From: Mesostigma viride
Taxonomy: Eukaryota > Streptophyta > Mesostigmatophyceae > Mesostigmatales > Mesostigmataceae
DNA length: 64,000 bases
Direction of reading: 5' to 3'
Assembly: GCA_009746045.1 (NCBI GenBank)
Contig: RPFO01000104.1
Span: 1,494,155-1,558,154, forward strand
Position 1 is the stretch's first letter, and each line of letters starts with the position of its first letter. This document shows, piece after piece, positions 41,019 to 51,673 of this stretch. The notes beneath the pieces are model-generated. The model was not told the DNA's origin. It made no database searches and saw only the letters and a program-made list of their open reading frames with translations. A program made the position numbers and the translations under genes.

Positions 41019-42477
41019 TAAACAGACTACAACTATCATGATGATGGTGGATCGCCGGGTGTTTGTCACCTATCCCTCCACTCCGTTTTCAGTCCGTCTG
41101 TTTGTGCCAGTGAGCTCAGCCGGGAACTGAACGCGGGAATGCCGTGCGCTAGTCGGTGCCCGCTGAGCCGCGTAGGTATCAGTCGCCTACTCCTAGCACT
41201 GATCTGTTAGGCTGCATGATGAGGTGTTTGTGTTGGCTTCAGCACTGGCACGAGTTCAGCCAGTGTTTCTGTTGACTATCGTCGCACCTGACATTTGGTT
41301 GTAAGTGCGACACACATGACATGATTCACTACCGATCCATCATCTACCACCCACGCGAGCTGGCATATAAAGTAGGCCACAGGCCACACCACCGTTAATG
41401 TTTAGTGGAAGACGGAGCTTGATCAGGCCACCAAAAAAACTCACAGACGGTCGGTGGCCAGTGTCGAGTGAGGCAACGATAAATTTGGATGGGACCCAGG
41501 GCCGAAAAAGGTAGTGCTTCGCACAATTTCCGCTGTCACACTGCATGACAGCTAACGGAGCTGAAGCCTGCTGGTGGTGTGTCTTTTTACCCATGTTACC
41601 AAGCGACATGAAGTTGTTGTCAGTACTTTGAGTGCGTCAACCCATTCCAACCAATCCACCCTAGTTGTGCATATCCGTCACGTAGTCGGTTGCGTCGTGA
41701 TGAGCCTACTCTAGTGGCTCGGCAAGCTACTTCTCAGTCCACCCAGGCACTGGTTGAAGCGCTTTATGACATGATATCGGCATGGTCCATCGCGCAAAAT
41801 CATGCATCTAGGCAGCTGGTTGTCTGTTTGGTGAACTACTGACACATACATGACACACAGCCGTTTTCAGGCACGACTCATACACGACTTTGATGCATGA
41901 GTTAGCTTGTCAATAGTCACCCAGGACTGCATGGGTAAATACTTGTATTTCCCAGAGAATCGACCTAGGCCATGCTGCACAATGGCAAGGCGACAAGCCA
42001 TGCACATGCGTGTCCTAGGATCGGGTTATCTCATGCTTATAGAGCAACGCGCGGGCATGCATATTGGTCATCGCTAGGCACGCTTAGGTAATGATAAATT
42101 ATACGCACGTGACTGCATCATGTGGGTACCACTAAAGGAACCTCCGAACCCTCTACACAGCGAGAAGGAGGGAGGGCGCCCTCGACTAGCTTGCACTAGC
42201 TTCTCGCACGGCGCCCACTCGCGGACTACTAAGGTATGCTTGCTTATAGATAACATACAGACGGTGGCCAGCACATTGCAAGTCGATGCCGGCTCTCATG
42301 CCTGCACCGAACCTGAAAGAATGATGCATGACCGTTTTGATACCTGTTCGGCTATTCCTGTTTAGGAGCACCGTGTGTAAATCGGATTAATTGCAGCATC
42401 GACTGAGAAATTTATTAATGAGAGATAATTAATGTGTGTGTGCTGTTATCATTTGAGCTCGAATATCGTTTGAGTCG
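41019..42477. other. No gene seen; short dispersed repeat
   Basis: About 1.4 kb without a convincing gene. 42,105-42,200 (CACGTGACTGCATCATGTGG, then CACAGCGAGAAGGAGGGAGG) matches 60,222-60,310 and is thus a dispersed repeat. Confidence 0.5.
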
Positions 42478-43060
42478 TCAGGCCCTGAATGTCGGGTTTT
42501 CCACGCATAGGTCTCTAGAATCTTTGTACCAGGGCATGCCTCGCATTTCGGACGAGATTAGACAGCGTAGGATAGCATTCGTAGGACATCTTGCTCGCAC
42601 CAGCCAGGTAGACACCGCCCTCGGTCTGGCCGGCCCCCAGCGGCTTGGCCAGCCAGGACGGCATATCCTGACCTGGCCTGGCCCCAAGGACATTCCTAAG
42701 AAGGTAGGCAAACATGTCATGACCTACCCACAGCAGTTGATGGCTGACCTAGTGGTCCCAGCGCAGTTTGAACATCCCATTCACTCCCTCTCTCTTGCTT
42801 GGACTGCTATGCAGGACAAGAAGAGGTGGAGGACCATTGTCCAGGCTCATACGCCTGCCCCTGTGGGCAAGCCCCCTCCCCCCAAGCGGAAGGGGCGCTT
42901 TGCTGAGTAGAATAGGTAGGGTTTTCTCGATTAGATTAGATTAGAGTTAGCTTTAGTTCGGTTTCGCGGCTTTGTCCCCCCTCCATCCATCCACGGGAAT
43001 ATGTGCTACATGATCTCCCAACGGAGTCATGTTATGATTTAATTTTAATGTAATTTTAAT
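42478..43060 (+). mobile_element. LINE 3' fragment A
   Basis: The frame from about 42,478 to 42,910 encodes the C-terminal end of a non-LTR retrotransposon protein: LNVGFSTHRSLESLYQGMPR, RQRRIAFVGHLARTSQVDTA, GRHILTWPGPKDIPKK and PVGKPPPPKRKGRFAE. It is nearly intact. The 3' UTR contains CCATCCATCC, then GATCTCCCAACGGAGTCATG and AATTTTAATGTAATTTT. 5'-truncated before the YADD region. Confidence 0.85.
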
Positions 43061-44720
43061 CGTTTGAGCTATGTATCTAGTGAGCTTGTACAGATATACC
43101 TGTATCTAGATCTTGCTACATCACATGGCAAATGAAGATGGCTAGGCTGACACGTTAAGAACCATGAACTAGCGACAAGCCTCACCCCGACAGCAGGCTT
43201 GACTGAGCCAGTGTAGATAGTGTCCTCGACATATCCGCAAGACAGTGTCGGGTGCTCAACAGAGGGTTTCGAATTGGCAGAGTGCTCAAATATCAAGGAG
43301 ACAACCAGCGCAGGCCAGAAATCGGGAGAATCCGGACCATGGTAGCTCGAGCCTGCCGTTATCTTGTCCGCGTGTTCGAGTCGTTCAGGATGATGAATGT
43401 GAATGGTGATGGAAATGTGTAGCTAGCCTTGTGCATTGAAATTATGGCTGGCTTACGTGTAGAGCGACTAGATGACCTAGACGCTGGGGCCGAAAACAGC
43501 TTGCTTGATCAGGGCGTGTGTTTCGAGCCTGACTGGCTGGGAGTGTCTGGGGGTGAGCACCATTGCTGCGATCGCTCTCCCACCATTTACGAGGAAACAC
43601 CCGCAAGTGGAAAACCACTGAAAAGGTAGCTAGTCAGTCTGAATTACACGGTGCAAAGGCAAAAAGCCGGAGGACAGCACTTTCAAATGTGCGGCGGGAA
43701 CCAAAAGCCCGCGTATGCCAGAAAACATCGTGTTGCTGCAGCGACGCGACGATGTGGACAACGAATCCAGTGCCAAGCTCGGAACGGCCGCAAAGGAGAT
43801 CTGGCATCACAGGGTTCAGATGTGCGGAGATACTACGCGATCCAGCCGGTCCACGACCTGTTTGTGGAGCTTGTGCCAATGGGCAGCACCAAACAGATGT
43901 GGGTGACGTTGCAAAAAACACCGGACTTGACGGAGCATAATGTCTCGGTCATAGTCTTTGACCAACAAACGATGCAAAAGTTCAACAAGAGTCGTGATGA
44001 AATATCGACACGATAAGAACAAAGACGGGAAAATATGCCCAATCATGCGCAAATTCAGTAGTGCCCTGTCCAGGCACCTACTACCTTTGCATTTGAGTTC
44101 AGTCCACAAAACTGTAGACAGCCCCGAATGCTCCTCCCAGGGTATCCAAAACAAAGTCATCAACTAGAACACGGAACTGCCTAGCCCCAGGGCCCAGATC
44201 GATTCCAAGGGTTAGACCCCCTCTCCCTTCCTTTCTTCCTTCCTTTCTCCCATGCTGTCAACTTATTAGTAGGCATGCCCAGCCAACAAAGGGAAAGGGC
44301 ACTTCTGATAGAGCCGTAGCAGAGCATAGCTGTCCGATTGTGTGTAGTCAAGCTACACCAAGGGTAAAAGCCTTTTCCACCTGCGGCCATGCCTGCTATT
44401 CGATTGGGGCCTCATGGGACCCACACATGGTACGCTCCAGGGCGGCACTGTGCCCCTTTTTCAACTGGCCTCGATGGCACGGTCGGCTCCGCGATGCCCG
44501 GCCATGTGCACAATCAAGTAATGGTCGGCTCGCCTACTCAGTGCGCCAACCGTCGCCATCAATGAGACAATATTCTCATTTATATGTCTGTTGATATGCC
44601 TTGCTCCCTTCTCACCAGGCCTCACGGCATGGGCCGAATCTCCACCAGGCCCCTTGTCCATGCGCGAATTTAATTAAGAGACAGCCCCCGAGGCTCAGAG
44701 CTCATCACCAACACCCCTTA
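43061..44720. other. Unassigned ORFs
   Basis: Plus-strand open stretches at 43,429-43,629 and 43,651-44,016 (ending DLFVELVPMGSTKQMWVTLQ then HNVSVIVFDQQTMQKFNKSR) could be exons, but I found no consistent splice sites or family. The rest shows no gene signal. Confidence 0.3.
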
Positions 44721-45001
44721 TCACAGCTCGTCATCAAGGCGTTTCTTGGCCTTGCGTGTCCTCCCCTTCTTCTTGGGCGACTTGCCTCCGTCCTCATCAT
44801 CACCGGCCATAACCGCCCCCCCCTTGCTGGTCGTGGCCTTGCGTGGGTCCTCCCACTGCGTCTTTTGCGTGGCCTTGTTGAGGAAGTAGGTGCGGGTGCG
44901 GTCCACTGTCCACCACTCCTCCCACTCGTCGTCATGCCAAATGCGCCGCTCCAACGTCTTCGCGGTCTCTGCCTTCACCTCCTCGGGCGTCTTGCAGACA
45001 C
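44721..45001 (-). CDS. WW-domain protein, last exon
   Basis: The exon follows a good acceptor (CCTTGCTTCCTCAG on the minus strand) and ends at TGA 44,721-44,723. It encodes TPEEVKAETAKTLERRIWHD, then a WW domain: WWTVDRTRTYFLNKATQKTQ followed by WEDPR. First Trp, the central aromatic YF and the final W-x-x-P are present, so binding of proline-rich ligands is expected. The C-terminus is a basic nuclear-signal-like stretch (KSPKKKGRTRKAKKR). Upstream exons were not identified; the adjoining intron holds 93-bp tandem repeats. Confidence 0.75.
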
Positions 45002-45009
45002 CTGAGGAA

Positions 45010-45245
45010 GCAAGGGGGGGTGACGGGTGGCAGCGAGGGGGGGGTGATGTGTGCCAACCACAGGGGTCAATAGTTGCTAGCAATAGGGGGTGAGAAGTGA
45101 CGGCAATGGGGCTTGACAGATGGCAGCGAAGGGGGCCTGATGTGTGCTAACCAGGGGCGGCAATAGTTGCTAGCAACAGCGGGTGAGAAGTGCCGGTAAG
45201 GAGGGTTGACAGGTGGCAGCAAAGGGGAGGTCATGTGTGCCCGCA
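45010..45245. repeat. 93-bp tandem repeat in the WW-gene intron
   Basis: About 2.4 diverged copies; landmarks CAATAGTTGCTAGCAA at 45,068 and 45,161, and TGAGAAGTG at 45,091 and 45,184. Confidence 0.85.
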
Positions 45246-45581
45246 TCGCAGTGCGACAAGGGCACCTTTTCCGTTCATTAGTTTTTATTCGCGACGCGGA
45301 AGTCAAGGGAAGGGACTAGAAAAATGGTACATATCAATGAAACAGCCAGCACAGACATGCTAACAGGGCACGGGGAAACATCTACATGGTTGTTAACATA
45401 CAGTGAACCAATAAAGTGAATGGGAGCCCCACATGACAGGCGGTTTAATACCGCGATTTCGACCTGTTTCGTGGGTCCTGGTTGAATAGAGGGGCTCTTG
45501 ATTCTGAAAGTTTACATCCAGCTGGTGGGCCCCCCAGTTGAAGAACAGGCCTACTGGTTAAGCGGGGGTTGAAGGAATTGG

Positions 45582-45728
45582 CTAAGCGGTGATGTCAGCG
45601 TTTGGAAAGCGGGGGTTGTAGCCGCACCACCAGCGACGCCTATCACGCAGGGTACGCCCCCCGCGCAGCGTGCACGGCTCAACGCAGTACAGCGTACTCT
45701 GCTGACGGCAGTAGTGGCACTGCTCCAT
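45582..45728 (-). CDS. Small Cys-rich ORF, 48 residues
   Basis: ATG at 45,728, stop TAG at 45,582-45,584. It begins MEQCHYCRQQSTLYCVEPCT and contains RRRWWCGYNP, giving five Cys with one CxxC and one His, a possible tiny zinc-binding protein. Short length means chance is possible; compact Cys spacing argues for coding. Confidence 0.35.
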   Translation of the reverse strand: MEQCHYCRQQSTLYCVEPCTLRGGRTLRDRRRWWCGYNPRFPNADITA

Positions 45729-46445
45729 GGGTCATGCTGTGTTGCCCTAACTCATGGCACGATTCTCCACTCTAGCAGGCTGCCACCATACCAATACCGA
45801 AGGGGTGTGGCCCCACCTACCACACCCCAAGACCAACCACACACATCAAACAAATGACGCCCAATCATAATCCCATTCCTTTGCTTGCATTAAACACATG
45901 TTGTTTTTAAATATCTGTGCCCTGTCCGTTCCCATATTTCTCACTCTTCCAATTGGGCTTATGGGGCAGGCCCTTCATACCCTTGGTGCTGGCAGGAGAC
46001 GTCAAAGATTAGCAGGTTCAACCCCCGTTCGCGAAAAGAAATGGATGGACAGATGGTAGGTGGATAGGTGCATCGAGGCGAATGGCCGCCCTCAACCACA
46101 GCAGGCAACACCTTGACAGTTTAGATCCGCCGTAATGCTTTTGATAGACAGACCTATCTAGTCTCGTTCCCGAATAAGAATGTATAACGAGGCATTGCGA
46201 GGGGACCGCCTAGGTAGAAGCTAAATAACCCTATTTCCCCCCACCGACTCCCTGATTGACTTTTTGATCAATTTTCGCAGGGATCGTACTGTAATCACCC
46301 GCGCTGTCTAAGCATAATCAGTGTCAGCGGACTGATATTGTGCCGATGCCGCATTCAGGCGAATGGTTGAGTGCGCAGGCAGTGAGATACTGATACAGGT
46401 CCAGGTGTGGACGATACCTCGCACATTGCGCTAGCTAAAACCCAC

Positions 46446-46566
46446 CTGTTGTGGCATCGCAGTACATGACGCTGGCTTGGATCATCCCATCGTCGGCCTC
46501 CTCGGCGCAACCGAGGACAAACTGAAGGAGAAGTACTGCCACGCATGCGAGTACCTTACCCCCCAT
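46446..46566 (-). CDS. Signal-peptide first exon, minus strand
   Basis: ATG at 46,566 encodes MGGKVLACVAVLLLQFVLGC then AEEADDGMIQASVMYCDATT, ending at a possible donor CAACAG/GTGGGT. The hydrophobic core and Cys/Ala boundary are those of a secretory signal peptide. Without splicing the frame stops three codons later. Downstream exons not identified, so the mature protein is unknown. Confidence 0.4.
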
Positions 46567-47685
46567 GGAAATACTTCCGTAAAATGGGGGCGCCCGTCAG
46601 CTACAGTAGCACAACAATTGTGCGAGACCACTGGGATTGTCTTCGGTGCTTAGCACTGCAGCATGAAACGAAGCGTAAATGCGGAGATTGACGCCTGGTA
46701 TGCCACCAGCCAGTACCCAGTTTACAAAAGAAAATGCAGACCAGATATTTGATACAAATGCAGCGTCACTGATAATTACAGGAGCACCGCAGATACCTAA
46801 GAAGGCGTTGCACCTCACGGTCGTGGTCGAAGACTAGAGACCCGAACGTTATTTACGTTGCTCAGTCTCCGGAGGCCTGGACTCCGGAGCTATGCCAGGT
46901 GTTCCATCCGCGCGAACATTCGACGTTCGTTACGTAGCTCTAGAGATTGGTGGAGGCGACCGTCAGTCATCAGTCAGCCGTGGCCACTGATGATACATCA
47001 AGCACGGTACAATTGGATAGGCGACAGTACAATAAGTATTCCTGGCTCCGTTGACCGTTCTCCACCACTCTCTGCGGCCCATGTGCGGCGGGGAAACAAC
47101 TGAACTGAACTGAACTGAACACGTCGTAGTATCATTCAGAAAATCAAGGGCAGCCAATTAAAGTAGACTACTAAGTGAACCGACTGCCGTATGCTCAGCA
47201 CAGTCAGTCGGTCAGAGAGTCAGTTGGATCCCACGCCGGTCCTAACGCTCAGCACAAGTGAGAGGAAAGATTCACAACATGAACTTTGTCATCAATCGCA
47301 AGCAACCAAAGATCAAACTCATGGCAAGCAGGGAAAAGAATCTTCTCGAGTATCTAGAATCCTGGAAACTAATTCGCAAGACCACTTGTCAAAATTAGAG
47401 TAGGACCACGAAAATTGGGGCTCACGAAAATTGGGCCGGCATGGTGTTTTATGCGTCATGATGATGTCAGGCCAGAAGCAACGTCTCCAGCTCGTCAAGT
47501 TACCTACTGCGAGCTCGCAAGAAATTTCACTTGACGGTGTGTCCCCGTGACCTCCATAATGCCTGGTCGGCTTCCGTCACCTAGCGGGCTCGATGCCCTC
47601 AAAGGCGCCTGTATCTATCCAGGAGAGCGGTCGATCATGACCATGCGGCCTGTTTCTCCACCTTGTTACCAGGAAGTCCTCCTCC

Positions 47686-47757
47686 ATGGCTTTCGTCGCT
47701 CTGTTTTTGCTTCCATTTGTTCTTCAATACGCGTGCGGACTTCAAGCGGCATCATTA
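47686..47757 (+). CDS. Signal-peptide first exon, plus strand
   Basis: ATG at 47,686 encodes MAFVALFLLPFVLQYACGLQ then AASL, and runs exactly into a consensus donor TTA/GTAAGT at 47,758 in phase 0. It looks like the first exon of a secreted or membrane protein. Later exons not found. Confidence 0.42.
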
Positions 47758-48680
47758 GTAAGTGATTTCACAACTGGTGTCTGGATGGCTTCCCACTTGA
47801 TTCCTTTTGGTACTGCGCAGATTCTCATTTATCTGTAACGTTCGCTATGCACCATGTTCGTTGCATCAGGCCACCGTATCGTGCCCTTCTTAGTCACTAA
47901 GAAATCTTCGACCATCCTTCGCAGAATGTATCTCCATAGTAAGACATAGCAAGTATGTCTGGGCGTACACGTCATGAGCCACCAAGGGCCGGATGGCAGA
48001 TCAGGAAGCGCTTCATAAATGGTGGTTCCATCACAACGAGGAGTTGAAAGACACTTTGCGTAGTCAACGCAGCAGTTGCGATTTGTGGCATCTTGCCTCT
48101 CGGCTTAGCTGTCGGTGCCCTCTGTTCGACAAAACCTTTCCACCTTATGCATGGCGTCTAGCCAGCTAACGGAGGTGTTGACCAGTTTATGCAAATTGCA
48201 AGCTGTGTTTGAGACCGCCTTGCTATTCAAACTTCAAAGTTTTTTAGGCCACCATACTCATTCGTGAAGATCATGTCTCCGTCATTCACGAGGCCATCAT
48301 GTCTTTGTCGACCAAAGCGAATACTAGTATTGCCCACATGGCAGCTTCAACTAGTTGCTGTAACGCCCTGATGCCCCAAGGAGCAGGCATGCACACGGCG
48401 GTGACCTTGATGAAGCCAGCGTAAGTTGTCCAGAACTTTGGCTGATCCAGGGGCATCTTTCCCCAGTGCATCAGAATGCCTAATAATTATCACTGACTGT
48501 ATCAGATTTTGATGTGATAGCGCGGCGCTTCTATAAGCTCAGCGCTTGGTTGTCGGTGGCTGCGCCTCTATGTCATGTCAATTGCTGTTCGACACGTCCG
48601 CCAAACTTCCACGACTGGACTTGCATTGATCGTCGTTTCCAAGCATCCGTATGCTCGCCACGTGGCGATTCGCACGTGCC

Positions 48681-48919
48681 ATGCAGCAGCCGCCAGCACA
48701 GGGCAACGATAGCGAGATGCCCGTGTTGCCGTCGCTGCAGCTGGCGCGGCTTTTTTCGCAGCAGCTCCAGCAGGCAGACAGAGAGGTGAGCGCAACGCGA
48801 AGTGGCTGTACATCTTCAGGCTGTAAAATTGTGACGTGGCAAGTAGTGACGTGACTGTGCAGTTGCGAGCCATTGAGCGTGCAGGCTGGCGGCTGACGAA
48901 AGGACTGGGCCGCACACGG
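48681..48919 (+). CDS. Two-exon start of an unknown helical protein
   Basis: Exon 48,681-48,785 (MQQPPAQGNDSEMPVLPSLQ, LARLFSQQLQQADRE) has donor GAG/GTGAGC. Exon 48,863-48,919 follows GACTGTGCAG and gives LRAIERAGWRLTKGLGRTR with donor CGG/GTGTGG. Both joints are phase 0, and the joined peptide forms one continuous amphipathic helix, which supports the model. A 77-bp intron separates them. Later exons not found. Confidence 0.4.
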
Positions 48920-49559
48920 GTGTGGGTAGTCACACATGTCGTGTTATTAGAAACAGTGGCTATAAATGTAACTCCGAAATACTATTAACCCTATACAAGG
49001 TTAATATACAAGGCAAATAGGGCACGGATTATACGGGTTTTATGCTAAGGCGCAGCGAGCATTGAAACTCGGAGTTCAATTCTTAAGTATCTGCTTCTTT
49101 TGTTCTAAAGTTAATTACCGATTGGACTTTCCTACTGCATATACCTGGCCGAGTTTAATTAAAGGGGACAGGACACCCCTAAATTGCGCTTTTCTGGAAA
49201 CCATACCTACGCATGAGATAAGAATCCTGTGATGATTGGGGACCATAAATATGATTTTAAAAATTTCCAACCACTTGGGGGCGGGTACTAGCCCCAACCA
49301 TATACCGGTAACGCGCTAAAAATAGAAAAGACGCTATTTTAGTCACATTCTCCCTTGGACAATGGGCAACCATATTGGGACCAAATCATATATCTCAATA
49401 TAGTTCCCCCACTTTTTAGTAAGTCTGCCTAGTTGGGACCAAGAAATTTTAAGCAAGGATGCACGCGTTATTAATTTTCCCGCAAAACAGGTACTTTTTT
49501 AATTAAAAAAAAATCAAATCATAAACACTTAAAAAAGTGCAATATTATATATTTTCAAA
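48920..49559. other. AT-rich, no gene seen
   Basis: No coding signal. Contains several TTAATTAA and AAAAAA stretches around 49,440-49,560. Confidence 0.45.
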
Positions 49560-50060
49560 TACTAGAGGTGGGGGGACATGCAGCCCCAAAGTTTCAGGTC
49601 ATTCTGACAACAACAGCTCAAGTTATTAACGTTCATAGGTTGTCGCCAGTGACGAAGGGAGGTTTTAGCCAGTATTTAACCACACTAACACCCCTTTATA
49701 CATCTAAGCCACGTGAAAACTGGCCAAACCACATACTAACATCCTCTGCACATATGGTACCTCCTATATTCAAGGTTTGACGACATTCTGACAAGAACTG
49801 CCCAAGTTATAATCATTCCAAGACGGCCACCGAGGTAGACGCTACAAGAAAATTTGAGTAACCATTCAGCCACACTAGCACCTCCTTCTCCATCAACGAC
49901 AACTGCAAACTGACAAAAGCACACATAATGAACTCTTGCACGCTGACGGCAACGCATGCTCAATGTGGGGGGTCATTGTGACAAGAACTACTCAAGTTGA
50001 TGGGTTTTCCTATATGACCACCTGGCAAGGCGCTAAGGACCACTCAGTAAGCTAGTAACC
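49560..50060. repeat. Diverged tandem repeat, about 185-bp unit
   Basis: Three related blocks, each with TCATTCTGACAACAACAGCT-like sequence followed by CAAGTT, start near 49,598, 49,783 and 49,968. A theme of GTCGCCAGTGACGAAGG or its variants recurs downstream. Confidence 0.55.
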
Positions 50061-51340
50061 TCACAATGCCACTTCATATGCCATCCAACATGCACCAAAA
50101 CCATACTGAGTATGCTTACAAAGTACGAAGGGGTGGCCACGCACCTCATACGTCTCCATCGTCCCTCGAGCACGGCCTGAGCCTTGTAAATATGTGCATA
50201 GCCTTGACGATGGTAGCCCTAACATGCCTAAGCAGCATTTCCTATGTTTCTCCCAGGTTAGAGTGTAAGGTTGATGCCAACCAAGCTAATCAACACAAGA
50301 ACACCTCCTAAACTGTCCTCCCCGGCACGGATGACAAACTGGGACTATGGAGGGCAATTAAGGAACCAAGTAGGAACATGGTATATATAGCTTGCATGCA
50401 GTCATGAATGTCAACCATGGTTGGCTCAGCACATTTTAGTCTTGTCACATCATCATAACAAAGGAAAGCTCAAGCAACCAATGGTGGCAGCTATCTACAT
50501 GCAGTCACACAAATGCAATATATCCAACATCATCATCACTATAACACTTCCATCCCTGCACAATAAAATGTAAAGAAACCATTGGCGGCCCTTCTGTCAG
50601 CGCATGAGCGCTGTGATGCCGCTGCGAAGCGAGGGTGCGTCACTCTCACACAACAAGAAGCGTCCATACGCACAACATCCTTGCCGGAACACGTTTTATA
50701 AAATGCCTTATACCTTCCCGAAAAGCTATAGGCTGCGACTGAAGCGGCCCTGATCACGACATCAACGAAAACAATCTAAAGCTGCCAGGTATTCGACAAC
50801 ACAACGGCAAGCAACAGCGAGCTAGCTAGCTGGCGGAAACTGCCCAAAAAGAACGCAAAAAACTTCGAACGATGAGCTCATAGAAGAAAGCACTGATAGC
50901 AGATAACATTCGCGACTTACCTTGACCTCGTAAATCCCTCGCCTTGGCGCGCAACAACAGCCTTCTTCCATGGACAGGTCAGACATGCACTACGCAGGTC
51001 TGAACAATTACTTACCGATAATGGCCGAAAATCTGGCAAAAAGCACCCGCTGGGTTTAGAATTCGATGCAACCGATATTAATGCCTGCTTCTCGGTCAGA
51101 ACAACCCCCAAAACCGCGATTTTACTGCCGCTATCATGAACTCTATTTCATTCGGCGCGAACAAAAAATTCAGATTACCCCCCATGCCAATGGCATAAAA
51201 AAACAACAGCGATATTGTAAACCAGCTGATTTCCGCCACAAGCTAACATCATAAACTCATCCCCTTAAAGATTCGAGTAAAAATTTTGCATTTCGCTTGC
51301 CCTATTGTGGTAGTTTCTCCTGAATGCAGTCGCCATGGCC
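50061..51340. other. No confident gene
   Basis: A possible minus-strand exon ends at AAG/GTAAGT near 50,920 (MEEGCCCAPRRGIYEVK), but support is thin. The remainder shows nothing recognisable. Confidence 0.3.
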
Positions 51341-51430
51341 ACTTCCGCAAGGGGTGCGCGCACCGTGCACGTGAAATTTGTGGTTCGTTCAGGCGCGAAT
51401 TTTTTGGCGCCAAAAAATTTGTCCTGTCTT
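51341..51430. repeat. Dispersed hairpin repeat, copy 1
   Basis: AGGGGTGCGCGCACCGTGCAC followed by the palindrome GCGCGAATTTTTTGGCGCC and AAAAAATT. The reverse-complement copy is at 55,978-56,062, inside the TIR element there. Confidence 0.7.
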
Positions 51431-51673
51431 CTTTAGGGCGTGTGCATGATCCTTCACATAGGGTCTGTGGACGCTGTAGCCTCAATCCACAGGAAGCTGT
51501 GTATGTCAGGCATAATATTTTTGTAATAAAATGTTCTCCCTTTCCCCCGCCCCCCAGCTCCCAACGCCCAATCCTTGTCCCCATGCATTCGCCCCCTGTG
51601 GTGGCCTTAATCTGCCCTCTCTGACCCCGTTCCTCACCCTGCATGCCTCCCGCCCCCGTCGCCTTGTGTGCAG

